From Frigidibacter sp037095735 (lineage in GTDB: Bacteria > Pseudomonadota > Alphaproteobacteria > Rhodobacterales > Rhodobacteraceae), in the NCBI RefSeq assembly GCF_037095735.1, contig NZ_JBAWKD010000005.1, positions 62,001 through 126,000 of the forward strand: a stretch of DNA of 64,000 nucleotides, read 5' to 3'. A program made the translations under genes and the position numbers. A model generated the notes under the pieces. That model made no database searches. It worked only from the letters and a program-made list of their open reading frames with translations, and was not told where the DNA came from. Below, one piece after another: positions 24,651-32,731 of this stretch (the stretch's first letter is position 1; each line of letters starts with the position of its first letter).

Positions 24651-25365
24651 GGCCCGTCTCCTGATCTTCTGCGGCCTTGCGCGCCACGGCCTCGGCCCAG
24701 AAATCGGGATCCTCGTAATCGGTCGGGTCCGCGACGCTGGCGATGTGGAAGGCCTCGCGCCGCTCGACGCAGGTACCGCAGCGCCCGCAGTGGCGTTCGC
24801 CGCCCTTGTAACAGGACCAGGTCTCGGCGAAGGGCGTGCCGACCGCGGCGCCGGCGGTGACGATGTCGGTCTTCGAGCGATGCACGAAGGGCGTCACCAG
24901 CCGCACATCGGCATAGCCGTCAAGCGCCGCGCGCTGCATGGCGTCGAAAGCCTCGGTGAAGGCCGGGCGGCAGTCGGGATAGATGAAGTGGTCGCCGCCA
25001 TGCACGGCGGTCGCGACCGCACCGTCGCCCTGCGCCGCGGCGACGCCGAAAGCCACGGTCAGCATGATCGCGTTGCGGTTCGGGACCACGGTGATCCGCA
25101 TGGTCTCTTCGCGGTAGTGCCCGTCGGGCACCGCCACATCGTCGGTCAGCGCCGAGCCGGTCAGCGCGGCACCGATCGCGCGCAGGTCGATCAGGTGGAA
25201 GGGCACGCCCAGCCGCGCGGCGGCGGCACGGGCGAAGTCGACCTCCTTCGCGTGGCGCTGGCCGTAGTCGAAGGAGACAAGGCGCGACAGCCGGCCTTCG
25301 GCCGCCGTGACATGGGCGAGCGACACCGAATCCAGTCCGCCGGAGCAGATGACGAGCGTTTTCAT
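24643..25365 (-). CDS. queC: 7-cyano-7-deazaguanine synthase QueC
   Basis: ATP-dependent conversion of 7-carboxy-7-deazaguanine to preQ0. The 240-residue protein has the PP-loop VICSGGLDSVSLAH, FDYGQRHAKE, VVPNRNAIMLTVAFG and the zinc-binding cysteines in SCYKGGERHCGRCGTCVERR. The start at 25365 is chosen because the PP-loop begins at residue 6 and AAGGG lies five bases upstream. The frame stays open far upstream to 25815, but that portion has no homology and covers the riboswitch. First gene of queCDE. Confidence 0.95.
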   Translation of the reverse strand: MKTLVICSGGLDSVSLAHVTAAEGRLSRLVSFDYGQRHAKEVDFARAAAARLGVPFHLIDLRAIGAALTGSALTDDVAVPDGHYREETMRITVVPNRNAIMLTVAFGVAAAQGDGAVATAVHGGDHFIYPDCRPAFTEAFDAMQRAALDGYADVRLVTPFVHRSKTDIVTAGAAVGTPFAETWSCYKGGERHCGRCGTCVERREAFHIASVADPTDYEDPDFWAEAVARKAAEDQETGRV

Positions 25366-25370
25366 AGGGA

Positions 25371-25405
25371 CCCTTGTTTTGTTACCCGGGTAGGCTGCGA
25401 CCGGG
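25371..25405 (-). promoter_or_regulatory. preQ1 class I riboswitch upstream of queCDE
   Basis: Reading the minus strand, a 5-bp stem CCCGG/CCGGG closes the loop UCGCAGCCUA. An A-rich tail, UAACAAAACAAGGG, ends in the queC Shine-Dalgarno sequence. Stem, loop with AGCCUAC, and A-rich tail that can pair its AGG with loop CCU match the compact preQ1-I pseudoknot seen before queuosine genes. Ligand binding would hide AAGGG and block queC translation five bases before its ATG. The match is by eye. Confidence 0.75.
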
Positions 25406-25433
25406 GCGGCCCTTATAGGCGCGCGACGGCCCG

Positions 25434-25469
25434 GCGACAAGAGTGGCGACAAGAGCGGCCACAAGAGTG
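25434..25469. repeat. Three tandem 12-bp repeats in the queC/lipoprotein gap
   Basis: Units GCGACAAGAGTG, GCGACAAGAGCG and GCCACAAGAGTG follow one another without spacers, differing at two positions. They lie between the preQ1 riboswitch and the divergent lipoprotein gene. Function unknown; possibly slippage, possibly protein-binding sites. Confidence 0.7.
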
Positions 25470-25537
25470 GCGCCACGGGCGGGAACCGGATCGCCCCTGC
25501 GCAGTTGGGGGCCAAGGACCATCCCGTGGAGGACACT

Positions 25538-25717
25538 ATGAAACGTGGTATTCTGATCGTCGCCTGCCTTTCGGTCATCGGCCTTGCGGCCTGTGGCAAC
25601 TCGAAGGGCATGCGTGTCGGCACCGGCGCGCTGATCGGTGGCGGTCTGGCGGCGGCGACGAACAACAACGTGGCGGCCGGCGCGGTTGCCGGCGGCGCGG
25701 TCGGCGCCCTGCGCTGA
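25538..25717 (+). CDS. Small glycine-zipper lipoprotein
   Basis: A 59-residue secreted lipoprotein of unknown function. The start at 25538 has GTGGAGGA upstream. The lipoprotein signal MKRGILIVACLSVIGLAACG ends in the lipobox LAAC, so the mature chain begins with the lipidated Cys at residue 19. The remaining 40 residues are rich in Gly and Ala with a zipper pattern (VGTGALIGGGLAAATNNNVA then AGAVAGGAVGAL), which could insert in or pack against the outer membrane. It is divergent from queC and 96 bp upstream of aroQ, with no evident functional tie. Confidence 0.75.
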   Translation: MKRGILIVACLSVIGLAACGNSKGMRVGTGALIGGGLAAATNNNVAAGAVAGGAVGALR

Positions 25718-25813
25718 GCGCAAGCTTCGGCTTGGCAATCCGGCGACGTTGGGCAAAGGTCCGGCGTCGCCGCATCCGCTGACGGGCGCGGCTCCCAAAC
25801 GCCGGATAGCCCC

Positions 25814-26254
25814 ATGACGAAGCTCGTCTATGTCCTGAACGGACCCAACCTGAACCTTCTCGGCAAGCGCCAGCCGCATATCTACGGCCACGAGACGCTG
25901 GCCGATGTCGAACGCGACTGCACCGCCCTTGCCAGCGAACTGGGGCTCGAACTGCGGTTCCTGCAGTCGAACTGGGAAGGCCAGATCGTCGACTGGATCC
26001 ACGAGGCGCGCGAAGCGGCCGTCGGCATCGTGATCAACCCCGCCGCCCTCACCCATACCTCTGTCGCGGTGCTCGACGCGCTGAACGCCTTCGAGGGGAC
26101 GGTGATCGAGGTGCATATCTCGAACGTCCACAAGCGCGAGGCCTTCCGCCACCACTCCTATGTCAGCCTGCGCGCCGACGGCGTGATCGCCGGCTGCGGG
26201 ACCGAGGGCTATCGGCTGGGCCTGCGCCGCGTCGCCACGCTCGCGCAGGGCTGA
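25814..26254 (+). CDS. aroQ: 3-dehydroquinate dehydratase, type II
   Basis: Dehydrates 3-dehydroquinate to 3-dehydroshikimate in aromatic amino-acid synthesis or quinate breakdown. The 146-residue protein carries NGPNLNLLGKRQPHIYG (catalytic Arg and Tyr), QSNWEGQIVDWIH, the substrate loop INPAALTHTSVAVLDAL and the catalytic His block EVHISNVHKREAFRHHS. It lacks any signal peptide and would form the usual cytosolic dodecamer. No other shikimate or quinate gene is nearby, so it may be a stand-alone housekeeping copy or one acting in quinate catabolism. Confidence 0.95.
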   Translation: MTKLVYVLNGPNLNLLGKRQPHIYGHETLADVERDCTALASELGLELRFLQSNWEGQIVDWIHEAREAAVGIVINPAALTHTSVAVLDALNAFEGTVIEVHISNVHKREAFRHHSYVSLRADGVIAGCGTEGYRLGLRRVATLAQG

Positions 26255-26296
26255 GGAACAGCCCGTCCCGCAGACAGCGCCCCTGCCGCGGCTGCG

Positions 26297-26791
26297 TCAG
26301 TCCAGCTCGTGGAACCTGCGGCCGAACCAGACGCTGGCGCGCAGGTCCTCGACCGACATCCGCACATCGACCACCCGGCAGAACAGCACCGAATGAGTCG
26401 CGACCTCGGCCCGTTCGCTCACCCGGCAGTCGAACGAGACCAGCGCCTCGTCCAGCATCGGGGCGCCGGTGATCCCGTCATGCCAGACCGACTGCGCGAA
26501 GCGGTCGGCCATCGGGGTCCTGCCGCCGAACAGCCGCGCAAGCTCGGCATAGCGCGGCCCGACGGTGTTGACGCAAAGCGACTGCGCGGCCCGGAACGCC
26601 GGCGCCACGGAGGAGCCGTTGTTGACGCAGACCAGCAGTGTCGGCGGCTGGTCCGAGACCGAACAGACGGCCGAGGCGGTGAACCCCACCGGCCCGGTCT
26701 CGGCCATCGTGGTCACGATGTTGACCGCCCCCGCCAGACGGGACATGCCGTCGCGGAACAGTTCGCGGGCGACGTGGTCTTCGGTCAGCAT
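26297..26791 (-). CDS. Flavin reductase, RutF/HpaC-like
   Basis: NAD(P)H:FMN reductase that supplies reduced flavin to a two-component monooxygenase. The 164-residue flavin_reduct domain contains RLAGAVNIVTTM, VGFTASAVCSVSDQPPTLLV and CVNNGSSVAP, the flavin-contacting blocks, and FDCRVSERAEVATHSVLFCR towards the C-terminus. The gene lies 36 bp after a rutE-like gene on the same strand, which makes RutF the best name. The partner oxygenase RutA and rutBCD are not in the window, so reduced flavin may serve an enzyme encoded elsewhere. Confidence 0.8.
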   Translation of the reverse strand: MLTEDHVARELFRDGMSRLAGAVNIVTTMAETGPVGFTASAVCSVSDQPPTLLVCVNNGSSVAPAFRAAQSLCVNTVGPRYAELARLFGGRTPMADRFAQSVWHDGITGAPMLDEALVSFDCRVSERAEVATHSVLFCRVVDVRMSVEDLRASVWFGRRFHELD

Positions 26792-26827
26792 GGCGGTTCC
26801 TTCCAGAAAGGCGGCCGGGGGAAGCGG

Positions 26828-27424
26828 CTAGAGGATGCGGCAGGCATCGGCAAAGGCCAGCCGCGGCAGGCGCGCCTGCACGCCCGCCGGATCACCATAG
26901 CCGATATTGACCATGAAGTTCGGCTCCCAGCCGGTGCCGTCAAGGAATTCGCGGGCGACCCCCGCGGCATCGAAGCCCGACATCGGCCCGCAGTCCAGAC
27001 CCATGGCCCGCGCCGCAAGGATCAGGTAGCCGCCCATCAGCGTCGAATTCCGCGCCGCGGTGTCGCGGATCTTCTCGGGCGAGCCGGTGAACCACGGCCG
27101 GGCGTCCACATGCGGGAACAGCTCGGGCAGCTTGTCGTAGAAGGCCATGTCCTGACAGACGATCACCGTCATCGGCGCAGCCATCGTCTTCGCACGGTTG
27201 CCCGAGGACATCAGCGGCTCGAGCCGCGCCTTGGCCGCGGGGCTTTCGATGAACAGAAGCCGCCCCGGCAGGCAGTTGGCCGAGGTCGGCCCCATCTTCA
27301 CCGCATCCCACAGCCGCTCGGCCGTGCCCGCGGGCAGCGGCCGCTCCGCCCAGGCGTTCTGGGTGCGGGCCTCTTGGAACAGGGCCGCAAGGGCCGCTTC
27401 GGACAGTGCCGGATCGATGCTCAT
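26828..27424 (-). CDS. rutE: Malonic semialdehyde reductase RutE-like nitroreductase
   Basis: A nitroreductase-family FMN protein of 198 residues with the RutE pattern: RTQNAWAERPLP near the N-terminus, WDAVKMGPTSANCLPGRLLF at the FMN site, AARNSTLMGGYLILAARAMG and CGPMSGFDA. In pyrimidine degradation RutE reduces malonic semialdehyde to 3-hydroxypropionate. It is followed by the rutF-like gene, but rutA-D and the pyrimidine permease are absent here. The pair could work with Rut genes elsewhere on the genome or detoxify a related semialdehyde. A LysR regulator on the same strand ends 162 bp upstream. Confidence 0.82.
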   Translation of the reverse strand: MSIDPALSEAALAALFQEARTQNAWAERPLPAGTAERLWDAVKMGPTSANCLPGRLLFIESPAAKARLEPLMSSGNRAKTMAAPMTVIVCQDMAFYDKLPELFPHVDARPWFTGSPEKIRDTAARNSTLMGGYLILAARAMGLDCGPMSGFDAAGVAREFLDGTGWEPNFMVNIGYGDPAGVQARLPRLAFADACRIL

Positions 27425-27586
27425 CTCTTGCCTCTGCGCTGCGTCGCTCCTCGCTTACGACCGGCGCGACAGGGCCACAACCCATTTGCCGCCCCTGCGG
27501 CGCCGCAGGCCCGACACTTGGTCAAATCTGCCAGAGACGCGGCATTTTCCAGCAATAACAATCTCCGCAGCGGCGGCGCGGACCGG

Positions 27587-28561
27587 TCACAGCAGCCCCG
27601 GCTCACCCTCGTCGGCGATCCGCAGCCGGCAGCCCAGCCCGTCCAGCAGCGCCCGGATCCCGGTGTCGTAAAGCTGCCCCTCGTGCCGCATCCAGTCGCT
27701 GAACAGCCGCACGATCCGCCGGTTGGTGTGGCGCGGCGGGCAGACGATCCAATAGGCCGGGAACTCGACCACCGCAAAGGCCGGCGACAGCGGCACCAGC
27801 GTGCCGCGCTCCAGATCCTCATGCGCCAGCGTCGCGGAATCGAGGATCAGCCCCGCCCCGTCCCGCGCCAGCTGGATCGCCATCGACGAGCGGTCGAAGC
27901 GCAGCGGCGCCATCTCTTCGGGGCGGTCGATGCCATGCACCGCCAGCCACAGATCCCACTGATAGAGCGCCTTTACCGAATGGATCAGCCGCGCCTGCCC
28001 CAGCTGCACCGCCGGGTCGTCGGACAGGCCCCGCAGGTGGTCGCGATACTCGGGGCTGCACATCGGCAGCACGAAGTCGTTCACCACCATCTCGGTCTGC
28101 AAGCCCTCCCAGCTGCCCGAGCCATAGCGCAGGTCGAGGTCGATCACCTCGGTCTCGAAATCCGAGAAGTCGGGGGTCGCATCGACCCGCACGCCCCAGT
28201 CCGGGTTCGCGTCAAGGAACCCCTTCAGCCGCGGCGTCAGCCAGCGCACCGCGAAGCTGGGGCTGGAGCGCACCGAAAGCTGGCGGCTGTCGCGCTGGCG
28301 CAGCACGGCGGCGCGGGCGCCGCGGATCATGCGGAAGGCGGCGGTGGTGGTCTGGAACAGCCGCTCGCCGTCCAGCGTGAGGGTCAGCTTGCGGTCGGTG
28401 CGGCGAAAGAGGCGCACCCCCCACTGCTCTTCCAGCTGGCGCAGCTGCTGGCTGACCGCCGCGGGCGACACGCCAAGCTCGGCCGCGGCCAGCGACACCC
28501 GGCCGGTGCGGGCGACCGCCTCGAAATAGGCCAGGCAATTGAGGTTGGGGCTGATCGGCAT
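27587..28561 (-). CDS. LysR-family transcriptional regulator, GcvA-like
   Basis: A 324-residue LysR regulator. The N-terminal helix-turn-helix begins LNCLAYFEAVARTGRVSLAA and contains AAELGVSPAAVSQQLRQLEE, followed by LFRRTDRKLTLTLDGERLF. The effector domain shows the GcvA-group block SFAVRWLTPRLKGF and DLDLRYGSGSWEGL. The protein has a C-terminal tail somewhat longer than usual for this group. It sits upstream of rutE-rutF on the same strand and is separated from the LtnD-like gene by 174 bp. Its target is unclear; the rutEF pair is the nearest candidate. Confidence 0.88.
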   Translation of the reverse strand: MPISPNLNCLAYFEAVARTGRVSLAAAELGVSPAAVSQQLRQLEEQWGVRLFRRTDRKLTLTLDGERLFQTTTAAFRMIRGARAAVLRQRDSRQLSVRSSPSFAVRWLTPRLKGFLDANPDWGVRVDATPDFSDFETEVIDLDLRYGSGSWEGLQTEMVVNDFVLPMCSPEYRDHLRGLSDDPAVQLGQARLIHSVKALYQWDLWLAVHGIDRPEEMAPLRFDRSSMAIQLARDGAGLILDSATLAHEDLERGTLVPLSPAFAVVEFPAYWIVCPPRHTNRRIVRLFSDWMRHEGQLYDTGIRALLDGLGCRLRIADEGEPGLL

Positions 28562-28700
28562 CTGCGCCTCCGGTCCGTGCAGGGCCCCACAAGAGGCAGG
28601 GGGCCGGCGCGCGTCAAGCCGCTGCAGGCGTCACGCCCGCCACCCGGTCCGGCGGGAGGAGGCTCCGGACGAGGTGGCGGGCGGACAGGGCCGGGAAGCG

Positions 28701-28718
28701 CGGGAGGAGGACCTCCCG
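28701..28718. terminator. Hairpin after the TRAP/LtnD-like operon
   Basis: A 7-bp perfect stem, CGGGAGG and CCTCCCG, has the 4-base loop AGGA. It lies just past the stop of the minus-strand beta-hydroxyacid dehydrogenase gene. No clear U-tract. Confidence 0.45.
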
Positions 28719-28735
28719 GCCGGTGGCGCCGGGGA

Positions 28736-29623
28736 TCAGCCGATCCCGTTCAGACGCCGGTAGGCGGCGACGACCTTGCTGTCATCGAGCGCCCCGTTCC
28801 CCGCGCCGCTTTCCGCGAGGAACATCTGGTGGGCGGCTGCGGCCAGCGGCAGGCCCATGCCCGCCGCCCGGCCCGCCGCCAGCGCGATGCCCAGATCCTT
28901 GACGAAGATGTCCACCGCCGAGGTCACCGGCGGCTCGTCCATTAGCATCCGCGGCCCGCGGTCCTTCAGCATCCAGCTCGACGCCGCCGAGCCAGAGACG
29001 ATTTCCAGCAGCGTCGCGGTGTCGACGCCGGCCTTCTGCCCCAGCGCCATCGCCTCGCCCGCGGCGGCAAGATGCACGCCGCACAGAAGCTGGTTGATCG
29101 CCTTCACCGCCGCGCCCTGCCCCGGCTCGGTCCCGCAGTGATAAAGCTTGTCGCCCATCACCCGCAGCACCGGGGCCACCGCCTCGAACGCCGGTGTCGC
29201 GGCGCCGGCCATGATCGTCAGCGTGCCGGCCTTCGCGCCGACGACGCCGCCCGACACCGGGCAGTCGACGAAGACCCGGCCCGCCGCCGCGACCTCGGCC
29301 GCCAGCGTCGCAACCTCGTCGGGCGGGCAGGTCGCCATCAGGCAGACATGCGCCCCCTCGGGCAGGGCCGCCAGCGCCCCCGCCCCGATCAGAACGCCGC
29401 GCGCCTGCGCCGCGTTCACCACCATCAGCACCAGCACCCCGGCGCCCTCGCAGGCCGCGGCGAGCGAGGCGGGGCGTTCGCCCCCCTCGGCCGCCAGCGC
29501 GTCCATGGCGGCCTCGCGCATGTCGAAGCCCCGCACCCGGTGCCCCGCCTTCACGAGGTTGGTCGCCATCGGCAGGCCCATCGAGCCCAGTCCGACGAAG
29601 GCGATGGTCTTTGCGTCGCTCAT
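28736..29623 (-). CDS. Beta-hydroxyacid dehydrogenase, L-threonate dehydrogenase (LtnD)-like
   Basis: NAD-dependent oxidation of a 2- or 3-hydroxy acid. The roughly 295-residue protein has the Rossmann opening IAFVGLGSMGLPMATNLVKAG, the substrate motif FVDCPVSGGVVGAKAGTLTI with SGG, and the catalytic Lys in GQGAAVKAINQLLCGVHLAA. The C-terminal helix domain contains IFVKDLGIAL. LtnD acts on L-threonate, but the other threonate genes (OtnK/OtnC/OtnI) are not here, so another C4/C5 sugar acid is possible, including a D-apionate-type substrate. The start is set at 29623, where GAGG lies eight bases upstream; an ATG two codons earlier is also possible. Last gene of a TRAP operon. Confidence 0.85.
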   Translation of the reverse strand: MSDAKTIAFVGLGSMGLPMATNLVKAGHRVRGFDMREAAMDALAAEGGERPASLAAACEGAGVLVLMVVNAAQARGVLIGAGALAALPEGAHVCLMATCPPDEVATLAAEVAAAGRVFVDCPVSGGVVGAKAGTLTIMAGAATPAFEAVAPVLRVMGDKLYHCGTEPGQGAAVKAINQLLCGVHLAAAGEAMALGQKAGVDTATLLEIVSGSAASSWMLKDRGPRMLMDEPPVTSAVDIFVKDLGIALAAGRAAGMGLPLAAAAHQMFLAESGAGNGALDDSKVVAAYRRLNGIG

Positions 29624-29633
29624 CTTCATCGCC

Positions 29634-30893
29634 TCAGTAGAAGGTCAGGAACGGAATGTACGAGACGATGATCAGCACGCCGGCCGCCACGAGGTAGAAG
29701 GGCCAGAGCTCCTTCACCACCGTCCCGATCGGCACCTTGGCGATGGCCGCGGCGACGAAGAGCGTGGTGCCGATCGGCGGGGTGAAGAGACCGATCGACA
29801 GGTTGACGGTGATCATCACGCCCATCTGCACCAGATCCATGCCGATCGCGTTGCCGATGGCGACGAAGGTCGGGCCCAGCAGCAGGATCGCGGCCGGCAG
29901 GTCCAGGAACATGCCCACGACCAGCATGATGAGGTTCATCATCAGGATGATCAGGAACGGCTCCTTCAGCGTCTCCATCGACCAGGTGGCGACGGTGGCG
30001 GGGATCCGCTCGGTGATCAGCACATGGCCGACCAGGTTCGAGGCCAGGATCACCAGCATCACGATGCCCGTGGTCAGGATCGTGTCCTTCAGCGCGTGGA
30101 ACAGCCGGGTGATCGTCAGGTCGCGGTAGAAGACGGTGCTGACGACCAGCGCGTAGAAGACCGCGATGACCGAAACCTCGGTCGGCGTGGCGATGCCGGC
30201 GCGCAGCAGCACGACGATGAACAGCGGCATCAACAGCGCGGGCAGCGCCGATTTCAGCGTCGGCAGCAGCGAGGCGAGCCCCGCCTCCTTGCCCAGCCGC
30301 GGGAAGCCGCGCACCCGGCCAGAGACGTAGCAAACCGTCATGTAGCCGCCCGCCAGCAGCAGGCCGGGCAGGATCGCCGCCGAGAACAGCGCCGCGATCG
30401 AGACGTTGGAGACGGTTGAATATAGGATCAGCGCGATCGAGGGCGGGATCAACCCGGCGATGACGGCCGAGGCAGCGGTCACCGCGGCGGCGAAGCCCGC
30501 CGGATAGCCTTCCTTCTTCTGCCACGGGATCAGCATCGATCCGAGCGCCGAGGCTTCGGCCACGGCAGAGCCCGACACGCCGCCGAAGATCGTGCAGCCG
30601 ACGACCGTCACCTGGCCGATGCCGCCGTGGAAACGTCCGACGAGGGCTGCGGCGAAGCTCACCAGCTTCTGGCCCAGCGTGCCCGACATCATCAGCGAGC
30701 CGGACAGGATGAAGAACGGGATCGCCAGCAGCGGGAAGCTCTGCGTCGGCTGGAACAGCTTGACCACCGCCAGAACCGTCGGCTGGCCGCCGTTGATCAG
30801 GATCGCCGAGCCGGCGGCGACGATCAGCCCGTAGCCCACCGGCACCGACAGCGCCAGCAGCAGGAAGAACATCCCGGTCATGATGAAGGTCAT
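29634..30893 (-). CDS. dctM: TRAP transporter large membrane subunit (DctM family), second system
   Basis: Ion-coupled permease subunit, 419 residues and about twelve hydrophobic segments. Family blocks include PLLAIPFFILSGSLMMSGTL, VGCTIFGGVSGSAVAEASAL, AGLIPPSIALILYSTVSNVS and FTPPIGTTLFVAAAI. The ATG overlaps the dctQ stop by 4 bp. The order is dctP-dctQ-dctM-dehydrogenase, all on the minus strand and divergent from the split transketolase genes. The import substrate is therefore probably the acid used by the sugar-acid/erythrulose module. It is distinct in sequence from the first TRAP system at 6.8-9.6 kb. Confidence 0.93.
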   Translation of the reverse strand: MTFIMTGMFFLLLALSVPVGYGLIVAAGSAILINGGQPTVLAVVKLFQPTQSFPLLAIPFFILSGSLMMSGTLGQKLVSFAAALVGRFHGGIGQVTVVGCTIFGGVSGSAVAEASALGSMLIPWQKKEGYPAGFAAAVTAASAVIAGLIPPSIALILYSTVSNVSIAALFSAAILPGLLLAGGYMTVCYVSGRVRGFPRLGKEAGLASLLPTLKSALPALLMPLFIVVLLRAGIATPTEVSVIAVFYALVVSTVFYRDLTITRLFHALKDTILTTGIVMLVILASNLVGHVLITERIPATVATWSMETLKEPFLIILMMNLIMLVVGMFLDLPAAILLLGPTFVAIGNAIGMDLVQMGVMITVNLSIGLFTPPIGTTLFVAAAIAKVPIGTVVKELWPFYLVAAGVLIIVSYIPFLTFY

Positions 30894-31459
30894 GTCATGT
30901 GCTCCGGATCGGTGTGCTGCACCGCGCTCGGGTCGGCGGCGAAGGCCACCCGCACGAGGTTGACGAGGGACGAAAGCGCGATGCCCCAGAAGCCGAAGAG
31001 CATCGACATGTAGGCCCAGGACTGGCCAAGCCCGGTGATCGGGAAGACCTGCATGCGGGTGATCGCGATCACCTGCAGCGACAGCTGCGCGAGGAAGGCG
31101 AAGGCCACCGCGACCAGCAGGTGGATGCCCATCATCAGGATCCGCAGCTGCACCGGCGACAGGAAGCCGCGGATCGCCTCGGCGGCGATATGCGCGCCGC
31201 GCTGCGCGGCCAGCACGATGCCCCCCATGATCAGCCAGGGGAACAGCAGGTTCGGGATCTCGTTCGGCCAGCCAAGGCCGGTATGGGTGACGTAACGGAC
31301 GATGACTTCCAGCATCAGCGAGAAGAACATCACGACGATGCAGGCGATGGCGATCGTCATGGCCACCACGTCGATGACCTTTCCGATCGCATTGGCCAGG
31401 CGCAAGGCGGGATGTCCCGCCTTGGCCGTGCCAGCCTTGATGCTGTCAGCTGCCATCAT
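30890..31459 (-). CDS. dctQ: TRAP transporter small membrane subunit (DctQ family), second system
   Basis: A 189-residue four-helix membrane subunit. Hydrophobic segments lie near 26-50 (VVAMTIAIACIVVMFFSLML), 66-85, 105-130 and 146-170. The family block GWPNEIPNLLFPWLIMGGIV with LAAQRGAHIAAEAI is clear. The N-terminal tail of about 20 polar residues is a little longer than usual. The start is placed at ATG 31459, overlapping the dctP stop as ATGA; the adjacent in-frame ATG at 31456 is equally possible. A longer frame reaching 32020 merely runs antisense-free through dctP in another phase and is not used. Confidence 0.88.
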   Translation of the reverse strand: MMAADSIKAGTAKAGHPALRLANAIGKVIDVVAMTIAIACIVVMFFSLMLEVIVRYVTHTGLGWPNEIPNLLFPWLIMGGIVLAAQRGAHIAAEAIRGFLSPVQLRILMMGIHLLVAVAFAFLAQLSLQVIAITRMQVFPITGLGQSWAYMSMLFGFWGIALSSLVNLVRVAFAADPSAVQHTDPEHMT

Positions 31460-32436
31460 TGGCTCTTTGCTGCCTTGGCGGCCGCGACAAGCTCGTCCAC
31501 CAGTTTCGGATATTGCTGGCGCCACTTGTCGTAGACCGGCTGCGTCGCCTCGACGAAGGGCGCCGGATCGACGTCGTTGACCTTGATGCCCGCGGCCTCG
31601 AGCTTGCCGCGCAGCTCGCCCGACTGCTCCTTCACCATGTCGCGGTTGACCTTGCCGGCTTCGTCCGCGGCTTCGCGGATGATCTTCTGATCCTCGGGCG
31701 ACAGCGCGTCGAACACCACCTTCGAGGCCAGGAACGGCGTCGATTCGTACTTGTGGTTGGTCATCGAGATATAGGGCTGCACCTCGTGCAGCTTCGACGA
31801 ATAGATGTTGATCAGCGGGTTTTCCTGCCCGTCGACCACGCCCTGCTGCAGCGCGATGTACAGCTCCGAGAAGGCCATCGGCGTCGGCGAGGCGCCAAGC
31901 GCGGTGAAGATGTCGATGGTCATCGGATCGGGGGGCGTGCGGATCTTCATGCCCTTCAGATCGTCGGGCTTGGTGATCGGATGCTTCGAGTTCGAGGTCT
32001 CGCGGATGCCGTTGTTCCACCAGGCCAGCACCACCAGTCCCTGCGCCTCGGCGGCCTTGGCGATCTCGTCACCGACGGGGCCGTCCATCACCGCCTCGGC
32101 CTGGTCCAGGCTCTGGAACAGGAACGGCAGACCCAGCAGCGCGATTTCGGGCACGACGCCCGAGGTGGTGCCCTGCGAGTTGGCCGAGAAGGCCATCGTG
32201 CCCAGGCGCATGTTGGTGATGGTCTCGGCATCGTCCCCGAACTGGGCCGAGCCGCCGACGTCAACGGTCATCTTGCCGCCCGACTTTTCCTTCACCAGCT
32301 CGGCGAACTTCTGCGAGGCCACGTCCTTGGGGTTGCCCGGCGCCGCGTTGTGCGACAGCTGGAACGTCTGCGCCCCGGCCGGGATCGCGAAAAGCGCAGC
32401 GGTGCTCACCGCGGCGAAGAAATGACGAAGATTCAT
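31456..32436 (-). CDS. dctP: TRAP transporter substrate-binding protein (DctP family), second system
   Basis: A periplasmic binding protein of 326 residues. The signal peptide is MNLRHFFAAVSTAALFAIPA followed by GAQ. The mature chain shows FQLSHNAAPGNPKDVASQKF, SAQFGDDAETITNMRLGTMA, the ligand strap LKGMKIRTPPDPMTIDIFTA and FSELYIALQQGVVDGQENPL. The Arg in KIRTPP usually binds a carboxylate, so an acid ligand is expected. This fits uptake of a C4/C5 sugar acid for the genes around it. First gene of dctPQM-dehydrogenase; a 295-bp divergent gap separates it from the split transketolase. Confidence 0.93.
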   Translation of the reverse strand: MNLRHFFAAVSTAALFAIPAGAQTFQLSHNAAPGNPKDVASQKFAELVKEKSGGKMTVDVGGSAQFGDDAETITNMRLGTMAFSANSQGTTSGVVPEIALLGLPFLFQSLDQAEAVMDGPVGDEIAKAAEAQGLVVLAWWNNGIRETSNSKHPITKPDDLKGMKIRTPPDPMTIDIFTALGASPTPMAFSELYIALQQGVVDGQENPLINIYSSKLHEVQPYISMTNHKYESTPFLASKVVFDALSPEDQKIIREAADEAGKVNRDMVKEQSGELRGKLEAAGIKVNDVDPAPFVEATQPVYDKWRQQYPKLVDELVAAAKAAKSQ

Positions 32437-32630
32437 ACGGTCTCCTCCCTTTGACTCGCGTCATCAATGACATGGGGGGACCGCCCGGACGCAATGGGGA
32501 TACGGGCGTCACCGCGCCTCTCCCCTGACGGCGACGCAAATCGACGCGCCGCCCCGCTCCTCCGCCAGACGTCCTCCCCGTCTGTCAGGCTTGACCCTTA
32601 CCGATCCGCCCGCCCACGTCACCTAAGCTC

Positions 32631-32658
32631 TGCTTAACAGATCGTTCGATTTGCTTAA
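32631..32658. promoter_or_regulatory. Paired TGCTTAA direct repeats in a divergent promoter region
   Basis: TGCTTAA occurs at 32631-32637 and again at 32652-32658, 21 bp apart or two helical turns. They lie in the gap between the divergent dctP (start 32436) and split transketolase (start 32732) operons. A TAAGCTCTGCTTAA inverted pair overlaps the first copy. Could be an activator or repressor site; no regulator is assigned. Confidence 0.4.
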
Positions 32659-32731
32659 TTGCTGCCGTCCATCCCAAGGCGCATCAAAAGGGGACGCGGG
32701 CGCCCCGGTGCCCCGGACCGAGGGAGGAGAC

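Noticed and set aside
25366..25815. N-terminal extension of QueC (frame open to 25815)
   Set aside because: It has no similarity to QueC, crosses the riboswitch and the divergent lipoprotein gene, and the ATG at 25365 has a good ribosome-binding site.
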